NCBI GenBank assembly: GCA_031284865.1
Contig: JAITXG010000018.1
Location: 1 to 63,686 of the forward strand
Origin: Mycoplasmataceae bacterium
GTDB taxonomy: Bacteria > Bacillota_I > Bacilli_A > Mycoplasmatales > Mycoplasmoidaceae
DNA: 63,686 nucleotides
Direction: 5' to 3'
Shown here: positions 43,214 through 56,228 of the stretch, piece by piece
Layout of the letters: each line of letters opens with the position of its first letter
How positions within the stretch are numbered: position 1 is the stretch's first letter
The notes under the pieces: generated by a model
Databases searched by the model: none
Told to the model about the DNA's origin: nothing
What the model saw: only the letters and a program-made list of their open reading frames with translations
Program-made: the position numbers and the translations under genes

Positions 43214-43462
43214 AATTATGCCCCTTATAGCGAACTGGTTTTACTATAATTGCATTATATTTTCTCATGCATAACAGTGTCAAAAAGTGCCTATATATTT
43301 TGCAACATGAAACCTAACTATAAAAATGAGAAACTAACAGTATGGTTTAGCATTTTTGCATATTTTACCTAGATATTTATCACGCTATCTATAGATATGT
43401 TAAAAATAATAAGAAAAAAAATATTTTTTCGGCAATATATAGTTAGGAGGCCAATATAATAT
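43214..43462. promoter_or_regulatory. Intergenic region with long-range inverted repeat
   Basis: 249 bases between divergent genes. CCTAACTATA (43313-43322) is the exact complement of TATAGTTAGG (43438-43447); the right arm overlaps the AGGAGG ribosome site at 43445-43450. If transcribed together, the pairing could hide that site. A run GAAAAAAAATATTTTTTC near 43412-43430 can fold into a short A-T hairpin. Confidence 0.35.
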
Positions 43463-43504
43463 ATGGATAGAGAAAAAGACAAAATAAGGTTGCTAAATGA
43501 ATAA
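43463..43504 (+). CDS. Possible 13-residue leader peptide
   Basis: ATG 43463 follows AGGAGG (12 bases upstream) and TATAATAT. It encodes MDREKDKIRLLNE and stops at 43504, overlapping the ATG of the next gene by eight bases (ATGAATAA). Either a coupled leader or the 5' remnant of a longer gene. The other two short coiled-coil genes have the same start motif at their true first codon. Confidence 0.35.
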   Translation: MDREKDKIRLLNE

Positions 43505-43757
43505 AACTGAATGAGATAAATGTAAAATGGGTGAACGCTTTAATGTTGATATTATTACCAGTACTGGCAAAGAACCTACCACCAAGGATTTACTTAAGAT
43601 AATTATTATACGTTTGGATAGCGTTGAAACTCGTTTAACACGTTTGGAATCTGATGTGACCGGTTTAAAAGTCGATATGGCTAATGTAAAAGCTTATCTG
43701 AAAAAACAGGATGTATTAAACGCCACTTTTGTTGATTACATGCGCAAGCATCCCTAA
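43497..43757 (+). CDS. Short coiled-coil protein of unknown function (second)
   Basis: 86 residues from ATG 43497 (a later ATG at 43527 would give 76). One TGA tryptophan in NKTEWDKC supports the earlier start. KEPTTKDLLKIII is followed by a heptad-rich stretch RLDSVETRLTRLESDVTGLKVDMANVKAYLKK. Layout matches 15802-16170 and 61208-61459: charged head, K-x-[ST]-T-x-K motif, coiled coil. Function unknown. Only a weak AAGG precedes this start; translation may depend on the overlapping leader peptide. Confidence 0.6.
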
Positions 43758-43778
43758 TTAAAATACAATATGGGGCGC

Positions 43779-46358
43779 TTATTTATTTTCTTTTGCTTGA
43801 CGCATTTTTTCTAAAAGCGCTTCCTTAGCATCAACTTGTTTTTGTTCGGGTTCAACATGAGGGGCATCTTTGGGCGAAATAGGCTGAACATTAATCCGCA
43901 AGTTAGGCTTGACGTTAAAAGCATTAGCAATAACTTGATCTGGTAATTTAGCACTATCTTCACTCTTATTAGTCAATTCCGGTAGAATTTTCGAAAGTGA
44001 ATTATGGATTTCTTCATTCACTCTTGGAATGTAAATACGGTGCAATGCTCCCACCACCTGGTGCGCAACATTCTTTTTCATCTCGCTAAAATGTCAATCA
44101 GCCTCTTCAACGTAAATATTAAGTGGTGAACGTTGTTCTAATGAACGCAAAGAAACACCTTCACGAATCTTAGTCATACGATCTAAATGATTAGTTCATT
44201 GGAAATCTAAGTTTTGAATCATAATATCACGAATCATATTTAATGATTGTTTACCCCCAAGCATTTCAATTCGCTTATCAATGCTTAAAGATAATATCTC
44301 ATGTAAGATATTGCGTGCATCGTCTAATGTTGTCTCGCGGAAGAAATCTGGGCTAATTAAATTGGCATTTAATAATTTAGTGTTAAGTGCTGTAACCAAA
44401 CGTTCAGGGTCAACATAAACACCGTTTTTTTCTGATTTAAATAAATTTACTAAGTCACGTGCCACAATTCCGGCCATGTTTTTAATAATGGAAGTGTTAT
44501 CAAGGTTCTTTAAGACTTGATCACGTTGTTTATAAACTAATTCTCGCTGACTGGACAAAACGCTATCATAGTCAATTAAATTTTTACGCGTATCAAAGTT
44601 AAAACCTTCAATTTTCTTTTGACTGGCATTAACTAAACGTGTTCAGAATCAAGCGTCAAAATACTCATTATCAATTTTGTTATCTGCTTTATCTAGCTTC
44701 TCAGTTGCGAAACGACGGAACAATGTATCTTGCAAAGAAATAAAGAAACGTGTAATGCCTGGATCTCCTTGTCGTCCACTACGTCCACGTAATTGGTTAT
44801 CAACTCGTCGTGCTTCGTGACGTTCGGTCCCAATAACATAAAGTCCACCTAATTGCGTGACACCGGCACCCAGTTTAATATCCGTACCACGTCCTGCCAT
44901 GTTAGTCGAAATCGTAATCGAACCTTTTTGTCCGGCATTAGCTACAATTTCAGCCTCACGGGCATGATTTTTAGCATTAAGTAATTCGTATTTTAAACCC
45001 TTGTTGCGTAAAACCTTAGTCAACTCCTCAGAATCTTCTACTGATGCTGTACCAACTAGAATTGGTTGTCCAGTTTTGTGAATACGCTCAATTTCTGCAA
45101 CAACGTGATTTCATTTGCTAATTTTGTTAGCAAAGATATAGTCATTCATGTCTTTACGAATAACTTGACGATTTGTTGGAATTGGCACAACTACCATGTT
45201 ATAAATCTTAATAAACTCTTCGGCTTCAGTAAACGCCGTACCAGACACACCAGCTAGCTTACGATATAAACGGAAAAATGATTGGTAAGTAATAGTGGCG
45301 ACAATTACGTTTTCTGGTTCAATCTTCACATATTCTTTCGCTTGAATAGCTTGGTGTAAACCGGCGTTATAACTTCTTCCTTCCAAGATACGACCTGTAA
45401 ATTGATCTACTAAACAAATCTCATCGTTCTTCACAATGTATTCCACACCATTTTCAAAAACGAAGTTAGCCATTAAAGCATTCTTAATCTTGTGAATTAA
45501 ATCAGAGTTTTCAATCGCAAATAAGTTTTTTAACTTATAGTGCTCTTCGGCTTTAGAGACACCACTATTTGTTAAAGTAATAGAATTTGATTCTGGATCA
45601 ATTTTATAATCTTCCTTCTTTAATGTCTTAGTAAAACGATCAACTTCAATGTACATTGATACATCACGTTTGGGTTGTCCTGAAATAATCAAAGGTGTAC
45701 GTGCCTCATCAATTAAAACAGAATCACCTTCATCAACAATGGCGAAGTTCAGCCCACGGATTACCTTTTCTTCGTAACGGTGTACCATATTATCTCTTAA
45801 GTAGTCAAAGCCTAGTTCTGCGTTGGTGGTGTAAGTAATATCTCTAGCAAACATCTTACGTTTTTGATCGGAAGACAAATCAGCTGCATTATAACCAATG
45901 GTAATACGCAGTGGGTTTAATGCTTGAGCACAGAACTTAGCATCACGTTGCACTAAATACTCATTAACAGTAACAATGTGTACCCCTTGCTTCAATAAGG
46001 CATTTAAATAAGCAACAATGACTAAAGTAAGGGTTTTACCTTCGCCCGTGTACATTTCGGCGAAATCACCATAATGTACAACGGCTGCACCCACAATTTG
46101 CACTTTATAAGCGAATATCTTGTGAACACGATAACAAGCTTCACGCGCAACGGCGAAAGCATCAGGCATAATGTCATCTAGTGATTTACCTTTTTTTAAC
46201 TCACTTAAAAAAACATTTGTCATGTTTGACAAATCTTTGTTGGGCATTTTGCGATACTTGTCCTTTAATGCATCGGTTTTATTAGCAACCAATTTTGCTT
46301 TTTTCAAAATACGACGATATGGGGCAAATATGTTTAAACGAGTAAGACCTTTGGACAT
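43779..46358 (-). CDS. secA: Preprotein translocase ATPase SecA
   Basis: 859-residue motor of the Sec pathway. Walker A is in [16 protein letters not shown]-like box [14 protein letters not shown], the preprotein crosslinking domain, and [14 protein letters not shown] and [13 protein letters not shown] in NBD2. Four TGA tryptophans in the helical wing. The C-terminus lacks the zinc-binding SecB site, as in Mollicutes. Exports the many lipoproteins seen here. Minus-strand -10 at 46378-46373, 14 bases upstream. Confidence 0.97.
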
Positions 46359-46440
46359 ATTTTGCGTTGTTAATTATATATTAAATTAAAAATGAGAGCA
46401 AGGTTATAATTTCTCGCTACAAATAGGTACATTCAATTAG

Positions 46441-47808
46441 TTAATTACTTCATTTAAGCTGTTCAACTTTTTTAGGAGTTTTATTTTTAATAATGTCAGC
46501 AATTTTTCCATCTGCCACTTTGACAACAGTGGTTGCAAGATCAGCAAAAATCGGGTTGTGTGTGACAATGATAATGGTTGTGCCAAATTTTTTGTTAATA
46601 TCGACAAACAATTGCATGATATTCTTTGACATAGCTTCATCAATCGCTCCAGTTGGTTCATCACCAAAGATAATCGTGGGATTCTTTGCCATACTTCGTG
46701 CAATCGAAACTCTTTGTTGTTGTCCACCAGATAATTCATGTGGATATTTGTTACGCTGATCAAAAATATTAATTGTTTTTAGTAATTCATCAATATTGAT
46801 ACGTTTTTCAACGTCTTTTTGCAAGTTGTAACCAATTTCTACGTTTTCACGAACAGTTAAATTAGGTAATAAACCATACTGTTGAAAAATGTAACCTAGA
46901 TTGCGACGACGAAAATCAGTTAACTGTGCAGAATTCATTTTAATTAAGTTTTCTTTTGCCACAATTGTGTACCCATATGAAGCGGTATCCATGCCTGAAA
47001 TAATGTTTAAAAGTGTCGTCTTGCCTGATCCTGAAGGACCAAGGATAACAACAAATTCACCGTATTTAATTCGTAGGTTAATATCTCTTAATACTTTAAC
47101 GGCTAGTGATCCATTGTTGTAATACTTAACTACATTGCGTAGCTCTATGATATTACGATTATCCGTACTCTTTTTCTGCCCACATCTTGATTTAATGTAT
47201 TCAAGACGTTTCACTAAACGCGCATGAAACTTGGAAGCGTAAGAACTCTTTAAATCCACAATATAGTTTTGATGGAACTCAATGTCGTGTGTTAATTGGC
47301 TGATACGTAATTTTCAATAACGTTTACGCACAATACTTCTTGTTTTTTTCAAAACAATTCCTTGCAAATAGTCTTTCTTATTTTTTTTATTATATAACCG
47401 TCTAATTGATGAATTAATACGAGAAATATCATATTGGCTTAAAGGTATTAAATTAGAACGGTCTGTATCCTCGATGAATTTAATATATTCATACAACTGA
47501 TATGGTGATAAAGCCGATACCTTACGATTGGCAGAGAGCTCGGTTAATTTAATTAAATATTTTGTTTTAGTGATTCTGGCTTCTTGATGATTGTTTTCAC
47601 AAATAAGATTAACTAATTTCTTAGTAGCACGTTTTTTAAAATGATAACGTTCACGAGAAGTGGGAACTTGATACTCGGTGCTGGTGGTTAATGATTTGAT
47701 TTCTTTTTCGTTCTTATCAAAAATCGCCATATACAGCGCCAACTTATTACGAAGTGCGTTAATCTTCATACTAGCAATAACTGGATTGTGGTTTCTATTT
47801 CTTTTCAT
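46441..47808 (-). CDS. ABC transporter ATPase with N-terminal helical extension (MacB/LolD type)
   Basis: 455 residues. Residues 1-215 are basic and helical (many K/R/N), then an ATPase domain: GPSGSGKTT, FQQYGLLPNL, LSGGQQQR, IFGDEPTGAID, VTHN. GDEP is typical of the MacB/LolD/SalX group. The extended N-terminus is seen in mycoplasma homologues of the MG467 type. It starts two bases after the stop of the giant FtsX-like permease, its partner. Role in lipoprotein handling or peptide export is unknown. Confidence 0.85.
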
Positions 47809-47810
47809 AA

Positions 47811-50800
47811 CTATTTAATCATATCGATTAAACGATCCTTTTTCAATGCGCGATAACCAACCATACCTGAGGCCAACAAGACAATTGCTACGAACCCCAG
47901 TCCTATTAGGAAATACCATCACTTGATGGTTGTGGTTAACAGTATCCCCACACCATTAAAGATAGCTAATTGGAACGCCGCCACTATGCCAATTGTTAGT
48001 GGAATAGCAATTGCTAATCCAAAGATTATAACTGGAATATAAATCGCCAAGAAGGAAGCGATATTCTCGCCATCAGTATAACCAAGTGATTTTAAGATAG
48101 CTGCTAAACGTTTGGAGTCTCCAATTAACATAACCGTAATCAATATCACAATAATTACTACCATTAATGAAATAATAACAAGCACTGTAATTTCGATTTG
48201 GTTAATGGTATTAGACAGGTTAGTGAATACCAATTGTGTGGACATTTTATCAAAAGCACCAGTGACAAGCGAAGTAAAAATAGTGTTACCGTAGTAATGT
48301 TGGACAGCTGCAACAAACTTATCAATCTCGGCAGCAAGAGCTTCATGAGTAGATACCATATCACCATCGCCAGTAGCGCTAATTCAATCATTAAATTTCT
48401 CGTTAATTTCTTTTCCTAAATCAGTACCTGCTTTAGTCTGAGGGTTATAGAAACCTGCCATGATGCTTGCTAATTGTAAATTACCGCCAAATTGTAATAT
48501 ACCCTTCACGGCTTCACCATCAAAAAGATCATTAGCAGCATAAATACCACTAGGCGAATATAAACTAAATCCTTTTGATAAGATCGAACTACCGTCTTTT
48601 TGATCAGTGAATACTCCATTAAATCCGTAAGGAGTAATATTACCATTAGGTGAATCAGAAGGTTTGTTAATTATTCCGTCATCTCCATCGTTAGACAAAT
48701 CATGTAAATATGGTAAATCAGTAGAACCTTCTTCCGCCTCTCAATTTCCATTTGCCGGTAAATCATGTCCATCATTTTCAACTAAATCATCAATACCATC
48801 ATAACCTAATGTCACATAACTATCGTTATATCAATCATGTAAATTGACATTGCTTTGATAATGATTTTTAAGTCCTAGAATATAATTTGCCAAGTCTTGA
48901 TTGGTGAAATATTCTTCGCCTTCATATGTTGTACAAATGCCTGTTACAGTGAAGTCTATGCTTTTAGGCATAACTTTGTCATCATGGTCAATTGCTTGTT
49001 GCACACGATCTGCTGTATTGGTAACGTTGAAATGAACATGACTGCCCACGTGCAAATTATGCTTCTTGGCAGCAAAGGCATTTACTACTAACGGATGATA
49101 ATTTGGATCATTTAAATTAACACCAATTTTATCAATAAGGTTATTGTTATTAACATCACGCAAATCAACATAATGACTATTAGGTTTTAACCCTAATATT
49201 CTTTGATTCTGATCAGTCATCAAATATGTATATGTTTCATCTTCTGGTTTTAACTCAATCTTATTGTAATTAATAGTGTAATCATTGTCTTTAGCGCTTG
49301 GCTGACTCAAGTTAGCCATATCCTTAAAGTCACTACTATATAAAGAAAACAAGAATTTCATGAATAACGGACTTAAACCTTCACCGAGCGTATGGGTACA
49401 TGCTACATCATTGAATGTATAGCTATATGGACATCCATCGGGTGAATTTTTGTTATCTACCTTATTGAATAGATCTTTGTATGGTAATGGATTCGTTATT
49501 TGTCAATTATTTACTTTTTCGCTTCCATCGGAATTGTAATTATATGGATTAAGTTTCTGTGTGTCCTCGTCTCTTGTCCAACAAGCTTTTTCTCCAGCTT
49601 GTTGCATTAATCCCTGAGTCCTACCGTCACAGAGGTTTTTATTATTCTCTGGCATCAATGATTCAACAATATCTCATGGATTAGATTGTAAATTTAGGAG
49701 TGCCAGACCAACAACGTGATTAAGCGCCATTTCATTCATACTGCGGTTTTTTAAAAACTGGATATCACCTTTTTCACCAGCCACATCACTTAATGTCGGT
49801 ACAAAAGCTGTTCCATGAATATTATCACTACTATCAATGAATTGCTTTTGAAGGTAATTATCTGGGGAGAGTGTTTCCATCGCATCATAAAGATCATAAG
49901 TCATTTGGTAATATGTTTTATTAATGAAATATTTGGCATCGTTACCATCTTTAAATACTTCTTTAAACGAATTGTCTTTGGTTGCAAATTCGCCTTTATA
50001 TAGCCCACCTGGCTGGTTATCATAATAAACGTTAGGGACAAAGTTCTTACCCTCGCTTTTGGTCGGAACAAAACCCGAATCACCAAAGCCTTCGCTATTT
50101 ACTGGAATGTATTGACCACCTTGTACTGTAGGCGTATACAAATCAACAGCATAACTATAGTTACGACTACCAAAGGTGGCATCTTTCGAAGTATCAAATT
50201 TATGGAAGACTGCCATACCAAAGACCAAAGAAGACATAGAAAGGGCTGTCATGACACATAGAATAATTAATTTCCAAATAGAATTGAAAGCTACCGATAT
50301 TCTAAATCGTGTCATGATACCTAAATTACCTAAAGGTCTTTTAATATTACGAGCAATGATATTGGATTTATATTCGCTGCCAGTTTTCATTAAATCAACA
50401 GTCTTTTCCCGCAATAAAATGAAAGTTGCCACAATTGAAACGAGCATGAAGATTAAGAATGGTATGAAAATAGCTACTACTAATGATAACCACGAAAAAG
50501 AGGCAAATGGTGTTGGCAACATCCAATAATTACTAAATAAACCAAGCGCTGCTTTTTGTAACAACGTTCCAATTAAATAACCACCGACGCCACCAATAAT
50601 TGCAGGAATAAATGCAAATGGTGTCAATGAAAAGGCAATCTGTCTTTTCTTAATACCATTAGCCTGCATTACCCCAATTTGTACACGACTATTAGTAATA
50701 TAACGGCGAATAATAATAGAACAGATTAATAAACTAAGTATCACAATGAAGACAGTCAACGAATAGTCAATAATAGAAACTTTCTTAATAAGTTGTGGAA

Positions 50801-52580
50801 TAAAAGCAATACGGAAAGCACTAGCATTTAGAATATTGCTTGTATCATTGGCATAACACACCGGCTTGATATTCTTGGGTCAATTCATTTTTTCACTTGC
50901 TGCATTGTTCATCTGCTGCATTAATGTATCATGATTGCCACCACTTTTAAATTTACCGACTAGATAATTTTCGGTGGGATTCGCACGGAAACCATCATAA
51001 ATACGTTCATAACCATTGCTGTTAGCAAAAACAATACATTGGTTCTTCGTGTTAGGTGTCGTGTGTTGTAAATCAAGAATGGGATAGGCAAAATCAGCGG
51101 TAATTCCTGCAGCTAAAATAAGGAAAGGTGTTCCACTACCTGGATTCACAACATATGAAGGGAAATTAGTCGTCGTGGATTTAAATCATTCGACTCGGGC
51201 ATCTTCTTGCAATGAATTCATTCATCCAATAAACCTAGCGTATTCGGTTGTGATGTTTTTGTGTGCCACTACCCACGCTTGGTATCCAGGATTGTTAACA
51301 AATACTTCGTTGCTCATTGGTTGTAAATGGTTAGCTTGTAAATATTCGGGATTAACTACAGCAAATTTGGCAGTTCAGTCTTCTAACGATCAATCCGTGG
51401 GAGCCGTCGTCTGCCATTGAATGGTATAACGGTATCCCTTGTTATAAAAGATTTCCTTTTCGTAGTATGAATTGCTTCCATTACGATATGCGTTATAAAG
51501 ACCCTTATAAGTATCAGGATTTAAATCATAATCGGTATTAGCCAAAGCATCAATTGCCTCTTTAACTGGATTTACCGTAGAAGTTGGGAAATGTCCTAAA
51601 CTTAATAAAATAAATCTTGCCTCAATTTTCCTAATTGATTCCTCATCATTAGGAAATGTAGCTGGCAAACGGTAATTAAGTATATCAAGTACTGTTAATC
51701 CCTTGAACTTTTCAATTGAAGCAAGGGGGTTAAATGAATCATTATCAAGATTGTTATCAGTGATAGGCATTTTGTTACCTTTTGATGTGTCAAAACTTAC
51801 CATTTTATCCACAATGTCATACGGATTAGACTGTACAACTTTATACATGACATTATCTGGGGAATTGCTAATATCCAATGACTTAAACTGGCGATATTCA
51901 ACCTGATTATTTATACCGTCAAGATATTGTTGAAAGGGTGTATGATCATTAGAAACAATTGATAATAGCTGAGTAGCGAGTTCGTTTTCTTTATTAGCAA
52001 CATAAATGTTGTCACCTGAATCATGTAGTTCTTCCATTATGAGTTCAAAGTCTTCAGCAGATTTATGAGGAGCAGACGCGTTGTTTAAATAAGTTAATTC
52101 GGTTGTAGACTTATCAATTGAAATGGTTGGTCAGAGAATATTCTCATATGCTTTATCAGCGTGATAAGTATTCCAAAATTGAAATAAAGCATCATTTGAT
52201 GTAAGATTATGGGTATCCAATTTAAGTGAATACGTTCGAGTTCATGGGTTTGTTCCTGTTTGTGCTGGTCAAGGAACTGTCACAAAATCACTTGATTCTC
52301 CAATGCAGTTAGGCTCTGCGCCTCAATCAACTGGTCATTCTTCATCATCGCCAGTGCAATATGTATATGATATTTTACCTACACTATAGTTTTCAGAAGC
52401 CGTAAAATCATGTAAACGCCCGCTAGTAGCAACACGATCATAGGTGTTTTGCATATTCGAAGTCACCGAATTCAAGATAGTGAATATAGCGGTAGACAAG
52501 AAAACCAAAAATGTCAATCCAACAATGGCAACCTTGTTTTTTGAAAGTGAACGAAAGACATTTTTAATAAGGTTTCACAT
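47811..52580 (-). CDS. Giant FtsX-type ABC permease
   Basis: 1589 residues, the largest gene in the window. Helix 1 (about 17-38, VAIVGLTFLVFLSTAIFTIL) is followed by a very large extracellular domain (about 40-595), then four helices (about 603-800) with MacB/FtsX features (RYITNSRVQIGVMQANG, a coupling helix), a second extracellular domain (about 800-1455) and the C-terminal FtsX unit (about 1460-1580) ending GYRALKKDRLIDMIK. More than 15 TGA tryptophans. It resembles the M. genitalium MG468 type permease by size and partner. The ectodomains show no family I recognise. Leader is nearly absent. Confidence 0.85.
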
Positions 52581-52588
52581 AGTTTATA

Positions 52589-52594
52589 ATTATA
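52589..52594 (-). promoter_or_regulatory. -10 box of the giant permease operon
   Basis: Minus-strand TATAAT, eight bases before ATG 52580, no ribosome site; a second TATAAT at 52599-52594 overlaps. Leaderless or nearly so. Confidence 0.45.
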
Positions 52595-52753
52595 TTATAA
52601 ATGTTACAATACCCAATGCTTATTGTCCTACTATAACCATACCACTGAATGGTGACTATTTTGGCAAAATTGTAGTTTTTCTCTAGAATTTATTGCCATA
52701 ATTACGCAAAATTTACCGTTATTTATAAATATGTAAAATCTTAATAACTGTCA

Positions 52754-52759
52754 TATAAT
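52754..52759 (+). promoter_or_regulatory. -10 box of MATE copy 2
   Basis: TATAAT gives a leader of about 38 bases and an AAGGAAAG ribosome site before ATG 52805. The 11-base ATAATTACGCA at this box (52755-52765) is repeated at 52698-52708. Confidence 0.5.
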
Positions 52760-52804
52760 TACGCATTATCTAAAATCTTGTTTTCCTTAAGGAAAGAAAG
52801 CGTT

Positions 52805-54508
52805 ATGGCAAAGAATTTCGTTGAGAATCAGAACACTTACAATTTGTACGTCAAAAAGCCTTTGCTACGTGCTCTTTTAATTGTAATTATTCCTGGTTTA
52901 ATCATGGCTTTCATGATTGCTGTTTATGCTTTTACTGACCAAATCATGCTTTCAACCTTCATTCCAAAGGATATCGCTAATCGCCATATTCATTTATTTG
53001 ACAATTGGGATGAGGTCGAGAAGGCATGTACTGCTAACCACTGAGTCTACTATGATGTGGGTTCCGTTGTAAAGGGCGCCCTATCTATATCGTCACCTTT
53101 TTCTACAATTTTTACTACAGTCCCTTTCTTTATTGCAGGTGGGGCTGGTGTTATGTTCACCCAAGCCATTGGGCGAGGAGACCGTCAACGTGCATATGAG
53201 ATATTTAAAACAGGATTATTCGTTGTGATTGTTTTGGCTTTAATTTCGACTTTGATTATTTTATTAATTGCTAAACCATTATTAACTGTCCTTGCTGGTC
53301 CGGCTGCAAAATTAGATGTAGCTGTCCAAAATGATACAACTCGTATGGTCCAAAACTATTACAATCAAGTTCATAACACTGAAATTGAATTTGCCTATCA
53401 ATATGTCCGTGTATTAGGATCAGCCATGATTATGCCGATGTTGATCTTTTATTTCTCAGCCTTGATAAAATCAGAGGGCAGATTCAAAACTGTCGCACTC
53501 TTTAGTGTCTTTTGTAATCTGTGTAATATTCTAGCCGACTACGTTATGGTGATGTTTGCTCACGAAGGGATGACTGGCGGAGGTCTCGCTAGTGTAGAGT
53601 GCTACGCTATTAACATTGTAATGTTAGCTGTTTACTTATCGTATTTAAATGCTAAGAATAAAACCTGATTGAAATTTAATGCCTTAGTACCTTTTTCCAA
53701 GAAAGTTCAAGTACGTGGTTTCTTCATTAAACCCATCGTATTAATTGGTTTGGCAGCTTTAATGATCGATTTAAGTTATTCGATTTCTATGATGTTCTTT
53801 ATTCCAATCTTAGCTCATTTCTCAACTCATTATCACCCCGCCGGTGCTGAGGGTGCTACCTATTTCCAAACAATTTCTGGAGCCGTCATGCCCATCATCA
53901 ACTTAGCATTCATGACAGTCTATGGTATTGTCGAGGGAGAGCGCATTGTTGTTTCGTATAACTATGCCATTGGTAACTGAAAACGTGTTAGACAAACATA
54001 TAAATATACTATTTTCATTTCATTAGCATTTGCATTACTCTGCATGTTATTTTTGGGCGTTATCTTCGGACAAGATATTATTAAGAACTTGTTCCATGTC
54101 GAACCATCCATGTTAAAGAATGCGCATATCTATTTAATGATTGTAATGGTCATGATTCCTATCTATTCATTCCAAGTAGCTTCGATGTCCATGTTTTTAG
54201 CCACCAACGAGGTAGTACTTTCTAATATTGCGGCTATATTACAAAACTTCATTACCTATTTCCCTGTTCTAGGTATCATGATTGGCGTCACTTGTTGACA
54301 ACATAATATTTGATACTTAGTTGCTACTATCCCAATCAATGCCCTAGTATCAACTGTCATCTTAACATTCTATTCTTTATGATGATTACGTAACCGTTTT
54401 GAAAAAATAAAAATCAAAGCAAATGTCAATGGTCGTAAAATGATAATTCAAGCCGCATATACCAAACCAAAAATGTCAATTGCACAAATGGCATTAACCC
54501 ATGTATAA
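52805..54508 (+). CDS. MATE family efflux transporter (copy 2)
   Basis: 567 residues, about 12 helices in two halves, paralogue of 25766-27436. It shares PG-x(4)-FM-x-A-VYAFTDQIM in helix 1 and the ITFTTVPFF-like motif IFTTVPFFIAGGAGVMFTQAIGRGD. A long polar loop sits before helix 2. TGA tryptophans are present. Start ATG 52805 (MAKNFVEN) with AAGGAAAG. Substrate unknown; monocistronic. Confidence 0.85.
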
Positions 54509-54609
54509 TTTGTTATTGTTTCATTCTGGAAATTGAACTCACTAAAATTAATTTTCATATTTCAATTTTCATATACAATTAAAATGTTGCAAGCAGGAGC
54601 ACAGTTGAC

Positions 54610-56226
54610 ATGAAAGCGAAAGTTATAGTAATTTTTGGTGGAGTATATAGCTCCTTAGGCAAAGGTATTATCGCTTCCTCCATTGCTCGTATCCTAACTG
54701 AATTCGGTAACAAAGTATCTATGTTGAAATTTGATCCTTATCTAAATGTGGATCCAGGTACACTTTCGCCATTACAACATGGTGAAGTGTTTGTAACGCA
54801 AGATGGTGGTGAAACTGATTTAGACTTAGGTAGCTACGAAAGATTCTTGGGTCGTAAAATTACAAAACTTTCCACCGTTACTTCAGGTCGAGTGTTTCAA
54901 GAAGTAATTGAACGCGAGCGTGCTGGTGGATACAATGGTAAAACTGTACAAGTAATTCCTCACATCACGAATAATGTTAAGTCAAAGATCACTGGCATCA
55001 TTGATGCTGAGAACCCCGATTTCTTAATCATTGAAGTTGGTGGTACTGTTGGTGATATTGAATCCGTTCCTTTCGTGGAAGCTTTGGGACAATTCCGTGG
55101 TGAATATGGACGTAATGATGTTCTCTATATCTTATGCTCACCCTTAATTAAATTAGCCACTTCTGGTGAATTAAAAACTAAACCTACGCAACACGCTGTA
55201 AGAGAAATTGGTAATATGGGAATTGTCCCAGCCATGATGGTTCTACGTACTGATGTTGTCGTAGACAAAAATACGATAGATAAAATTAGTATGCTTTGCC
55301 ACATCCCTGTGGAAAACGTTTTTATTTCATCTGACTTACCTTCGATCTATTATTTACCAACTGAACTATATAAACAAAATATTCATACTCAGCTTTATAA
55401 ATATTTTGGTTTGACATTAAATAAAAAACAAACACTAACCAAATGAAATCGATATATTAGTCGTATTAAAAAAATTAAACATCATATTAAAATTGCCATT
55501 GTTGGTAAATACATTGACTTGCACGATTCATACGCTTCATTAATTGAATCATTACGATTAGCGTCTTGAGAACACGATCGTCATGTGTCGATTGAATGAG
55601 TTAATTCTGATGGACTAGAGAAACATGTTAATCTCAAACATATTTTTAGAGGTTGCCATGGTATTCTTGTGCCAGGCGGTTTTGGTGGACGAGGCGCTGA
55701 TGGTAAAGTATTAGCTATTAAATATGCTCGTGAAAATAACATTCCTTTCTTAGGCATATGTTTGGGCATGCAAACTGCAACCATTGAATTTGCACGCAAT
55801 GTTATGGGTTGAACAGACGCTAATTCAGCTGAATTTGATCCTAAATCTGAATATAAACTTTTCAACTATATTGATGGTCGTATGCGTTTGGGTGAACAAG
55901 GCTGTAGCATTGTTAATAAAAATTCATTAGCCTATAAACTATATAAAACTGATTTAATATTTGAACGCCACCGTCATCGTTTTGAATTCTTTAATTCATA
56001 TATCCCCGAATTTGAGAAACACGGTTTCTTGTTCTCTTCTTTTTCTAACGATAAAGAAAAAACTGTTGAAATTGCTGAAATCCCAAGTCACCCATTCTTC
56101 ATCGGAGTACAATTCCACCCTGAATTTAATTCATGACCAGGTAAACCTGATCCTGTGTTTGACGGCTTTATTAGTGCCGCTCTTAATCACGAGCGCAAGA
56201 AAAAGCACTCATTAATTAAAAGATAA
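54610..56226 (+). CDS. pyrG: CTP synthase
   Basis: 538-residue amidotransferase making CTP from UTP. Synthetase domain: [12 protein letters not shown] (consensus GGVVSSLGKG), [32 protein letters not shown]. Glutaminase domain: [23 protein letters not shown] (nucleophile cysteine) and the end [13 protein letters not shown]. Five TGA tryptophans. Two 11-base repeats AATTTTCATAT (54550, 54564) and TACAAT (54574) lie in the promoter. Ends two bases from the gyrA stop. Confidence 0.96.
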
Positions 56227-56228
56227 AT

